In this document: positions 54,788-62,083 of the stretch, one piece after another
How positions within the stretch are numbered: position 1 is the first letter of the stretch
Layout of the letters: each line of letters begins with the position of its first letter
Origin: Rhodothermales bacterium
GTDB lineage: Bacteria > Bacteroidota > Rhodothermia > Rhodothermales > Bin80
Length of the DNA stretch: 64,000 nt
Assembly: GCA_028278205.1 (NCBI GenBank)
Contig: JANQES010000063.1
Location: 1 to 64,000, forward strand
Reading direction: 5' to 3'
The notes under the pieces: model-generated
What the model was told of the DNA's origin: nothing
The model's input: only the letters and a program-made list of their open reading frames with translations
Databases searched by the model: none
Program-made: the position numbers and the translations under genes

Positions 54788-54903
54788 AAGAAGCTGGAAC
54801 GTTCTTTTGAACCGGGCGTGTGCGCTCCTACCCCCTACCTGAACAGCCAGAAGAAAGTAAGGCGCCATTCTTCGAAGGAGTGCCCGATAAGGCCATCGGC
54901 GCA

Positions 54904-54998
54904 GGTCACTAGTCATTACGCTCGCTGCGCTCGCTGCGCTCGCTGTCATTGGTCATTGGTGTCTTTACCCTCAACCAGTGACCAGTGACCAGTGACCG
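54904..54998. repeat. GTCATTG/AGTGACC heptamer hairpin, second copy
   Basis: GTCACTAGTCATT, the insert ACGCTCGCTGCGCTCGCTGCGCTCGCT, then GTCATTGGTCATTGGT; the inverse CCAGTGACCAGTGACCAGTGACC follows at 54974-54996. Almost identical to 43491-43580 but with one more GCGCTCGCT unit. Confidence 0.75.
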
Positions 54999-55065
54999 AC
55001 GCCATTTCCCACACAAAGTGAGACATCGAAAAATAGCTCCTTACATTCCTGAAACCCTAAACCCG

Positions 55066-55515
55066 ATGGCATTGCTCATGCGCCGTCTCGCCGTTTTTTT
55101 ATTGCCCTTCAGCCTGTTTCTGCTCTTTATCGGTTGCGATTCGTCCGACCCGGACCCCGGCCCCATTGCCGTCGATTCGATCACCGGCACGTGGCGCGGC
55201 GAAGTCCCCTCAACCAACGTGATGGGCGTGGTAGATACCTTCCTGGTCGAGATAAACATCAACGAAGACCGGACGAATGTGACCGGCGACGGCACCGTGA
55301 CCGGCCCTCAGGGGGTGCTCGCTTTCAACATCATAGCCGGCAGCAGCTACCTGCATCCGATCATCAACCTCGACCTGCTCTTCGGGGGGCCGCCGCTGGG
55401 CGAGTTGAACGGCAACGTGGCCGAAGACCGACGAAGTATTCGCGGCACGATGAGCGGCCCCGGCTTTGCCGGCGTCGCCGAACTGGAAATCGTCCTGACG
55501 CGGATGGCGCCGTAA
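55066..55515 (+). CDS. Small lipoprotein (149 residues)
   Basis: A lipoprotein with a basic n-region (MALLMRRLAVFL) and lipobox LLFIGC (Cys about residue 25) followed by Asp-Ser-Ser and an acidic Pro-rich linker. The mature part is a beta-rich domain with alternating strands: ITGTWRGEV, VTGDGTVTGPQGVLAFNI, LNGNVAEDRRSIRGTMSGPG. The pattern resembles small lipocalin-like or beta-sandwich lipoproteins of Bacteroidota, without a clear family. Its place between an FG-GAP protein and GH13 suggests a surface role in the sugar locus. Confidence 0.7.
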   Translation: MALLMRRLAVFLLPFSLFLLFIGCDSSDPDPGPIAVDSITGTWRGEVPSTNVMGVVDTFLVEININEDRTNVTGDGTVTGPQGVLAFNIIAGSSYLHPIINLDLLFGGPPLGELNGNVAEDRRSIRGTMSGPGFAGVAELEIVLTRMAP

Positions 55516-55536
55516 TGACAGGCTGCGTCTTTTGCC

Positions 55537-55564
55537 GTAGAGACGTTACATGTAACGTCTCTAC
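55537..55564. repeat. Perfect 28 bp palindrome
   Basis: GTAGAGACGTTACA joined to its exact inverse TGTAACGTCTCTAC without a loop. It lies 22 bases after the lipoprotein stop, and could act as a cruciform or a terminator-like site. Confidence 0.75.
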
Positions 55565-55607
55565 CTGATGCCATTGATACCGTTTAATCACCCGAAACCA
55601 ACCCCGC

Positions 55608-57236
55608 ATGCCCTCAGACACCTCCCACCCCTGGTGGCACACCGGCGTCATCTACCAGATCTACCCCCGCAGCTTTAACGATTCGACCGGCAACGGCGTC
55701 GGCGATCTCGGCGGCGTCATCGACAAACTCGATTATTTGAGCGAGACGCTCGATGTCGATGCGCTCTGGCTCTCGCCCTTCTACCCCTCGCCCATGGCCG
55801 ACTTCGGCTACGACGTGGCGGATTTCACCGACGTCCATCCCCTCTTCGGCGACCTGGAGACCTTCGACCGGCTCGTGGCCGAGGCGCACACGCGCGGGCT
55901 CAAAGTGATCGTCGATTTCGTGCCGAATCATTCGTCTGATCAGCATGCCTGGTTCGTCGAATCCCGCTCGTCCCGCGACAATCCCCGGCGCGACTGGTAC
56001 GTGTGGCAGAATCCCAGACCCGACGGTGACCCGCCTAACAACTGGCTGAGTGTCTTCGGCGGGCCGGCCTGGACGTTCGACGAGGCGACCGGGCAGTACT
56101 ACCTCCACTCCTTCCTCAAAGAACAGCCCGATCTCAACTGGCGCAACCCCGCCGTCCGCGAGGCGATGTTCGATGCGATGCGTTTCTGGTTGGATCGCGG
56201 GGTGGACGGCTTCCGCATCGACGTGGCGCATTTCATCATGAAAGATCCGATGATGCGCGACAACCCGCTCAACCCCTCGCCCGACGGCGATTTTTATAAA
56301 CCGATGGGCGAATACGATTCGCAGATCCATCTCTACAACAAAGGCCACGAAGACATCCACGACGTCTTCCGCGAACTGCGCCGCATCGTCGATACCTATC
56401 CCGACGAACGACCGCGCATGACCGTCGGCGAGATCCACCTCTTTGACTGGGCCGAGTGGGCGCGCTACTACGGCGACGACCTCGACGAACTGCACATGCC
56501 GTTCAACTTTTCGCTGCTCCACGCCGACCGCAACGCCGCCGCCCTGCGTCGCCTCGTCGATCAACTCGAAGCCGCGTTGCCGCCGGGGGCCTGGCCCAAC
56601 TACGTCCTCGGCAACCACGACGAGCCGCGCCTGGCCAGCCGCTACGGCGAGGCCGGCAGCCGCCTGGCCGCGATGCTGCTCCTCACCCTGCGCGGCACCC
56701 CCACGCTCTATTACGGCGACGAACTCGGCATGCGCCAGGCAGACATCCCGCCCGACCAGCAGCAAGATCCGTGGGGCCGCCGCGTGCCCGGCCTGGGCCG
56801 CGACGGCTGCCGCACCCCCATGGCCTGGACCGATGAACCAGGCGCCGGCTTCACCACCGCCCCGACGCCCTGGCTCCCCCTCCACGACGACTACGCCGCC
56901 CGCAACGTGACGCGCCAACGCCAGGACCCGGCCTCTTTGCTCAATCTCTACCGCCGGCTGCTCGCGCTTCGAAAAACCGCGCCCGCCCTCCAAACCGGCG
57001 CCTACCGCCTCCTCGACGACGCGCCGGACGATTGCTACGTCTTCGTCCGAGAATCAGACACGCAAAGGCTCGTCGTCGCGCTCAACTTTTCGGACGCTCC
57101 CCAACGCATCACCCTCCCGTCGCCGGGCCGCCTGCTGGTCTCGACAAACCCGGATCGGGACGAGGAAGCAGTCGGCGAGACGTTGGCGTTGGACGGACAC
57201 GAGGGGGTGATTTTGACACGAGCCGAAGGCGACTGA
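55608..57236 (+). CDS. GH13 alpha-glucosidase (oligo-1,6-glucosidase type)
   Basis: A 542-residue cytoplasmic glycoside hydrolase of family 13, hydrolysing alpha-1,4 or alpha-1,6 glucosidic bonds of small sugars. The four family regions are present: DFVPNHSS (about 105), DGFRIDVAH with nucleophile Asp about 205, VGEIHLF with acid/base Glu about 275, and LGNHDEPR with Asp about 338. The start WWHTGVIYQIYPRSFNDSTG and the length suit oligo-1,6-glucosidase or trehalose-6-phosphate hydrolase-like enzymes. No signal peptide. The last residues, TRAEGD, are encoded by a copy of the dispersed GAGCCGAAGGCGACTGACG motif that carries the stop codon, so the C-terminus is repeat-derived. Confidence 0.93.
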   Translation: MPSDTSHPWWHTGVIYQIYPRSFNDSTGNGVGDLGGVIDKLDYLSETLDVDALWLSPFYPSPMADFGYDVADFTDVHPLFGDLETFDRLVAEAHTRGLKVIVDFVPNHSSDQHAWFVESRSSRDNPRRDWYVWQNPRPDGDPPNNWLSVFGGPAWTFDEATGQYYLHSFLKEQPDLNWRNPAVREAMFDAMRFWLDRGVDGFRIDVAHFIMKDPMMRDNPLNPSPDGDFYKPMGEYDSQIHLYNKGHEDIHDVFRELRRIVDTYPDERPRMTVGEIHLFDWAEWARYYGDDLDELHMPFNFSLLHADRNAAALRRLVDQLEAALPPGAWPNYVLGNHDEPRLASRYGEAGSRLAAMLLLTLRGTPTLYYGDELGMRQADIPPDQQQDPWGRRVPGLGRDGCRTPMAWTDEPGAGFTTAPTPWLPLHDDYAARNVTRQRQDPASLLNLYRRLLALRKTAPALQTGAYRLLDDAPDDCYVFVRESDTQRLVVALNFSDAPQRITLPSPGRLLVSTNPDRDEEAVGETLALDGHEGVILTRAEGD

Positions 57237-57683
57237 CGTAGTAATTTTGGATTTTAGATTTCGGAGCGTGGCTTCAACTTACAATGGCACACGGATGACA
57301 CGGATAAGACGGATCTTCACGGATCTATGTTGATCCGCTAAAACACTGAAAAACCAAAACACTAAAGAGCAAAGAGGTCCTTGCAAGGCAGACACCCTGA
57401 AGTCACATCAATCCGGCGTTTCTATGAGGCCACACCGCCATCCGTTACGTTCTGATTGACTTGCAGATCGTTTGTGCCTACCATTTTCCCAGTTCTGGAC
57501 ATTATACGATCCCCCACCCTGACCAAACAGGAAACATGACATGAGCCGAAGGCGACTGACGAAGTAAACGTGAGGGTGTCGGAAAAAAGGCGAGCCGAGC
57601 ACCCTCACGTTTTACGTTTCACTCCCCTATTTTCCATGACGCAACGTTAAGGAAACCTGCAAGGGTCAAGACACCAACCCTCC
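57237..57683. repeat. 447-base gap of mixed repeats before the symporter
   Basis: It holds, in order: the end of the GACTGACGTAGTAA motif; a single ATTTTGG/ATTTTAG arm (57246-57262); CACGGATGACACGGATAAGACGGATC (57290-57315); an unassigned region to about 57540 with no visible gene; the GACTGACGAAGTAAA motif (57554-57568); and the hairpin ACGTGAGGGTG / CACCCTCACGT (to about 57622). Confidence 0.65.
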
Positions 57684-59273
57684 ATGTTCGTCAACTTCGA
57701 AATCGCGTTTATCGACATCGCCATCCTGGTGATTTATCTGGTGCTGAGCCGGCTGATTCCGTTGTGGCTCAACCGGAAGCAGAAAGACGACACCAGCGGC
57801 TTTTTCCTCGGCGGGCGCAACTTCGTCTGGCCGTTGATCGGCTTTTCGCTGCTGGCGACGAACGTGTCGGGGGCGTCGTTTGTGGGGCTGGCGGGGGCGG
57901 GCTACGCGCAGGGCATCTCGGTCTACAGCTACGAGTGGATGGCGGCGATCATCCTGATCTTTTTCGTCTTCTTCATGCTGCCATTCTACCTGAAAAGCGG
58001 TGTCTTCACGATGCCCGAATTTCTCGAACGGCGCTACGACCGGCGCTCGCGGGTGGCTTTTTCGGGGTTGTTGATCTTTTTTGCGACGTTCCTCGGCACC
58101 GCCGGCACGTTGTACGCCGGCGCGCTCGTCGGGCTGACGATGTTTCCGCAGGTGCCGTTGTGGGTGGGCGTGGTGGTGCTGGCCGTGCTGGCGGGCGTGA
58201 TGTCGATCTTCGGCGGCCTCGGCGCGGTCGTCATCAGCGACACGATCCAGGCCGTGGTGTTGCTCATCGGCGGGTCGTTGGTGCTCATCGCCACGCTCAA
58301 CGCCATCCCGTCGTGGGAGGCGATGACGGAGGTGGTGCCCGAGCGCGCGCTGCACATCATCCAGCCCGCCGACGATCCGAATCTGCCCTGGCCGGGGCTT
58401 TTGACGGGGCTGATCATCATCGGCATCTACGCCTGGACGACCGAGCAGGTGGCCGTCCAGCGCGTCCTCGGCGCTAAAAACCTCGACCACGGGCGCTGGG
58501 GCGCCATCTTCGCCGGCTTCCTCAAGCTGCCCATCCTTTTCCTGATGATCCTGCCCGGCACGATGGCCCTCTACCTGTTTCCGGACCTCCAAAGCCCGGA
58601 CATGGTCTTCCCCAAACTCGTCGCCGAACTGCTGCCGACGGGCGTCAAAGGCATCATTCTGGCAGCGCTCGTGGCGGCCATCACCTCGTCGGTCGATTCG
58701 ACGCTCAACTCGGCCTCGACGCTGGTGACGATGGACTTCGTCAAGCCGTTCAAGCCGACCATCAGCGAACACGGGCTGGTGCGCGCCGGGCAGATTACGA
58801 CGGTCGTCGTGATGATCATCGCGGTGATTTGGGCGCCGCAGATCATCAAATTCTCGTCGTTGTGGAATTACATCCAGTCGATCCTTTCGTATGTGACGCC
58901 GCCCATCGTGGCGATCTTTCTGGTGGGGATTTTCTGGAAGCGCGCCAACCGGCACGGCGCCTTCGTCACGTTTGTGCTGGGCATCGGCCTGGGCGTGGTC
59001 GGGTTTTTCGCCAACGAGATTGCGGGCCTTTTCCCCATCCACTTTTTGTACGCGGCGCTGATCTCGTTCGTCGGGAGCATCGCGCTGCACGTGGGGGTCA
59101 GCCTGATGACGGCGCCGGAGCCGGACGACAAGCTCGAAGGCCTCATCTGGACACCCTCGCTGTGGAAGACCGAAACCGAAGAACTCAAAACCGTCCCGTT
59201 CTGGAAAAACTATCGCTACCTCGCCACGCTGCTGTTCGTAACGACGATGGTGATTGTGATCTGGTTCTGGTGA
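57684..59273 (+). CDS. Sodium:solute symporter, SGLT-like
   Basis: A 529-residue inner-membrane protein of the sodium:solute symporter family, which imports sugars with sodium ions. About 13-14 membrane spans are visible. Family segments include FFLGGRNFVWPLIGFSLLAT (about 42-61), NVSGASFVGLAGAGYAQGI with the sodium-site region, and AALVAAITSSVDSTLNSAST (about 328-347) carrying the usual S.DS pattern. The TEQVAVQRVLGAKN segment is shared with SGLT-type members. Next to GH13 and a sugar-binding protein it should carry a hexose or disaccharide. Hairpins lie on both sides. Confidence 0.93.
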   Translation: MFVNFEIAFIDIAILVIYLVLSRLIPLWLNRKQKDDTSGFFLGGRNFVWPLIGFSLLATNVSGASFVGLAGAGYAQGISVYSYEWMAAIILIFFVFFMLPFYLKSGVFTMPEFLERRYDRRSRVAFSGLLIFFATFLGTAGTLYAGALVGLTMFPQVPLWVGVVVLAVLAGVMSIFGGLGAVVISDTIQAVVLLIGGSLVLIATLNAIPSWEAMTEVVPERALHIIQPADDPNLPWPGLLTGLIIIGIYAWTTEQVAVQRVLGAKNLDHGRWGAIFAGFLKLPILFLMILPGTMALYLFPDLQSPDMVFPKLVAELLPTGVKGIILAALVAAITSSVDSTLNSASTLVTMDFVKPFKPTISEHGLVRAGQITTVVVMIIAVIWAPQIIKFSSLWNYIQSILSYVTPPIVAIFLVGIFWKRANRHGAFVTFVLGIGLGVVGFFANEIAGLFPIHFLYAALISFVGSIALHVGVSLMTAPEPDDKLEGLIWTPSLWKTETEELKTVPFWKNYRYLATLLFVTTMVIVIWFW

Positions 59274-59276
59274 TGC

Positions 59277-59339
59277 GTGAAACGTGAGGGTGCTTGCACC
59301 AACCGTTGTGCCGAGCACCCTCACGTTTTACGTTTCACG
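59277..59339. terminator. ACGTGAGGGTGCT hairpin after the symporter
   Basis: GTGAAACGTGAGGGTGCT pairs with AGCACCCTCACGTTTTACGTTTCAC around a loop of about 20 bases. Stem units resemble the hairpin at 57564-57622. It sits three bases after the stop codon. Confidence 0.65.
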
Positions 59340-59384
59340 TCCCGCCTGACAACATGACAAGCTTTGCATAAGCAAGACGTAAAT

Positions 59385-60740
59385 ATGAGCAAGCAAACCC
59401 TCTCCCGGCGCGCGTTTCTCAAAAAAGGTGGAGCCGGATTGGCGTCGGCGGCGTTGTGGCCGGTGGGGGCGAAGGCTGCCGCGCCCGCCATCGTCCGGCG
59501 GCAGACCGACCTCGTCCTCTCGTTCGGCCCTGACGACTCCGGGACGCTGCAACCGCTTCTCGACGCTTTCAACCGGGATCACCCCGACATCCGCGTGACC
59601 TGGCGCGCGATGGCACGGGAATCCGACGCCTACTACCGCCAACTCGAATCGGACTTCATCGCCGGCGCCGGCGACATCGACGTCATCGGGGCCGACGTGG
59701 TCTGGACGGCGGCGTTCGCACGCAACGGGTGGGTCCGTGATCTCTCCCGGCAGTTTCACAGCGCGTACGATCCGGAGGATTTTGTGGAATCGGCGCTCAA
59801 TGCGGTCGTCTATCGCTTCAAAGTCTGGGGCGTGCCCTGGTATACCGACGCCGGGGTGCTTTTTTATCGCAAGGATTTGTTGGAGCAGAACGGTTTCAGC
59901 ACGCCGCCGACAACGTGGGCTGACCTCAAGCGGATGGCACGGACGGTGATGCAAAACGCGGGGACGCGCTACGGCTTTGTGTTTCAGGGCGCCGAGTACG
60001 AAGGCGGCGTCGCCAACGCGTTGGAGTATATCTGGAATGCCGGCGGGCGTGTGCTGACGGGCAACCTCTCGGTGGCCGGCTCGTTCGGGCAGGTGGTGAT
60101 GGATCCCAACGTGATCACCGTCAACACCGCCGAGGCCGCCGCCGGGCTCGATACGGCGCGCAGCATGGTGACCGAAGGACTGACGCCGGAGGCCGTCACG
60201 ACGTACAACGAGCGGAATGCGTGGATGGATTTTATGCAGGGCGACGCCGTCTTCATGCGCAACTGGCCCGCCAACTACAGCATCGTCACCGATCCCGCGC
60301 AATCGCAACTGACGCCGGAGCAGGTCGGCCTGGCGCGGCTGCCTACCGACACGGCTACCGGCCCGTTCAGTTGCCTCGGCGGCTGGAACCTGATGATCAA
60401 CGCCACCATCGCCCGCAGCAAACGCGAGGCCGCCTGGACGCTCATCCGCTACCTCACCGACCCGGCCCAGCAAAAACGCCGGGCGCTCGACGGCAGCTTC
60501 CTCCCCTCGCTCACCGCCCTCTACGACGATCCGCAGATCCTCCAGCAGGTGCCTGCCATCGCCCTCGGCAAGGTCGCCATCGACGACACACGCATCCGCC
60601 CGGTCTCGCCGTTTTACATGCAGATCGCGCCCCGCATCGCCCGCGCCTTCAACCGCACCCTGCGCGGCGACGTGACGGGCACAGAGGCCGTGGCGGCGCT
60701 ACAACGCGAGTTGCAGACGATCCTGCGGAAGAACCGGTAG
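59385..60740 (+). CDS. Sugar ABC-type substrate-binding protein, Tat signal
   Basis: A 451-residue extracytoplasmic solute-binding protein (family 1, sugar). The N-terminus carries a Tat-like signal, SRRAFLKKGGAGLASAALWP, so it may be folded before export. The mature part follows the family: LVLSFGPDDSGTLQPLLDAF, GDIDVIGADVVWTAAFARNG, VPWYTDAGVLFYRKDLLEQN and, later, NRSKREAAWTLIRYLTDP-like helices (ARSKREAAWTLIRYLTDPAQ). No ABC permease or ATPase is in the window; the next genes are unrelated, so the transporter must lie elsewhere or the protein works alone. The ATG at 59385 is chosen for the signal. Confidence 0.9.
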   Translation: MSKQTLSRRAFLKKGGAGLASAALWPVGAKAAAPAIVRRQTDLVLSFGPDDSGTLQPLLDAFNRDHPDIRVTWRAMARESDAYYRQLESDFIAGAGDIDVIGADVVWTAAFARNGWVRDLSRQFHSAYDPEDFVESALNAVVYRFKVWGVPWYTDAGVLFYRKDLLEQNGFSTPPTTWADLKRMARTVMQNAGTRYGFVFQGAEYEGGVANALEYIWNAGGRVLTGNLSVAGSFGQVVMDPNVITVNTAEAAAGLDTARSMVTEGLTPEAVTTYNERNAWMDFMQGDAVFMRNWPANYSIVTDPAQSQLTPEQVGLARLPTDTATGPFSCLGGWNLMINATIARSKREAAWTLIRYLTDPAQQKRRALDGSFLPSLTALYDDPQILQQVPAIALGKVAIDDTRIRPVSPFYMQIAPRIARAFNRTLRGDVTGTEAVAALQRELQTILRKNR

Positions 60741-60878
60741 AGGGCACTCAATGAGCCATTTTAAACCTGAAAAGCCTGTTTATGCCAAGTTTTTTCTAAA
60801 CCAGATCGGATCGGATGAGTATCCTATGAGTTATCTTTAAAGGACAATGTATCAGCCAACTAACGCAGCAGGAGAGCC

Positions 60879-61472
60879 TTGATTGAGCAGACAAAACATC
60901 CAGCCAAGAAGTCGGACGCAGTTGCAGAGCTGACAGGCTTGACCAAAAGCGAATGGGAAGAGTTGTCGCTCCGCCTTCTGCTCTTTACGGAGCGCATGCT
61001 TAGGGAACATATTCCCCCCTCTGAACGCATCGGTCTTAATGCTCAGGATTTTGTTCAAGAGGCTATCATGGCATATCTCGATGGTGAACGGATAAAACCT
61101 AAAGATATCGACCTGTTTTTTTTCCTGGCTATGGTCATAAGGTCTAAAATCTCCCATCTACTTGCTAAAGAAAAAAGGTGGAGCGATGAACACCCTCTAG
61201 TGCGAACAAGTAAGTCATTTGAGACCGATGCTATTGGAGAGCCTATGGACGATCCCTATCTTCGAGAACAGATTCTCAAGCTCTTTGCTGATGATGAAGT
61301 GCTCTCTAAGATAACTACATTAATGCTCGAAGATCCTCAGTTGCAACCCCGTGACTTGGCTGTGACGCTAGGAGTGCCTATTCGCGCAATTTATGATGCA
61401 AAAAGAAGGCTGAAACATAAGTTATCGGAGTTCAAGAAACGAGAGTCAAACCCGACACGTCAGAGTCCGTAA
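60879..61472 (+). CDS. Sigma-70-like (ECF-type) transcription factor
   Basis: A 197-residue protein. The middle (DFVQEAIMAYLDGERIKPKD then IDLFFFLAMVIRSKISHLLA) resembles sigma region 2 and the C-terminal part (LQPRDLAVTLGVPIRAIYDA followed by KRRLKHKL) resembles the region 4 helix-turn-helix. It starts at a TTG with AGGAGA four bases upstream. The DNA is AT-richer than in the rest of the window. It overlaps the next gene by one base (TAATG), so the pair is one operon. The regulated genes are unknown; the two-TM partner could be an anti-sigma factor. Confidence 0.75.
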   Translation: MIEQTKHPAKKSDAVAELTGLTKSEWEELSLRLLLFTERMLREHIPPSERIGLNAQDFVQEAIMAYLDGERIKPKDIDLFFFLAMVIRSKISHLLAKEKRWSDEHPLVRTSKSFETDAIGEPMDDPYLREQILKLFADDEVLSKITTLMLEDPQLQPRDLAVTLGVPIRAIYDAKRRLKHKLSEFKKRESNPTRQSP

Positions 61473-61972
61473 TGGAACCTCCCGAATCTGAGCAGCCTGT
61501 GCCTCCAGAGGTGTTAGCGAAGTTGGAAAAGCTGATGGCCTCGCTGATGTATAGCCCCGATGTGATTCAATCAATGTCAATCGATGAAGTGCGTAGGGAG
61601 ATCTCCGAGCTGGGCCTAGACCCCAATATTGTTAAGAAAGAGATCGAGGAAAGTATTAGGATCATCCGTGGTCGTGTTGACTATATGGTAGTCTACGAGG
61701 TTACTGAAAATGAATTATCCACTCTTGAGAAAGGCAACCCGAACACCATCTTTTTAAACTTTGCCATATTCTTACTATCCATAGCCAGTTCCTTTTTGAT
61801 TGCCCTCCTCACCACTACGATACAATCCGACAGAACCTTTATCATCTTCACGATAATCACGGTCGTTGGCTATATCATTGGCATTCTGCTTCTGATCCTT
61901 TGGTATCGGGGACGCCACTCTGTTGCTGAACTCATCAGGTCGATAAGAAACCGCATTCCAATCGATGAATGA
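61472..61972 (+). CDS. Two-TM membrane partner of the sigma-like factor
   Basis: A 166-residue protein. The N-terminal half is cytoplasmic and acidic (MEPPESEQPVPPEVLAKLEK), with a helical part (SIDEVRREISELGLDPNIVK). Two membrane spans follow (about residues 93-113 and 120-142), then a basic tail. The start overlaps the stop of the sigma-like gene. The layout (soluble N-terminal helices plus TM hairpin) would suit an anti-sigma or membrane tether, but no zinc-binding anti-sigma motif (H..C..C) is present. Function otherwise unknown. Confidence 0.65.
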   Translation: MEPPESEQPVPPEVLAKLEKLMASLMYSPDVIQSMSIDEVRREISELGLDPNIVKKEIEESIRIIRGRVDYMVVYEVTENELSTLEKGNPNTIFLNFAIFLLSIASSFLIALLTTTIQSDRTFIIFTIITVVGYIIGILLLILWYRGRHSVAELIRSIRNRIPIDE

Positions 61973-62083
61973 GGCTGCCGATCCTGTGTAGCCGCTCATG
62001 CATGGCCTTCCTGGTGAAACTAAGCTCTTCATTCAAGGGTTTGCGGAGACAACAAAGCCTTGCCCCCAAGCCCTCACCCGCTC

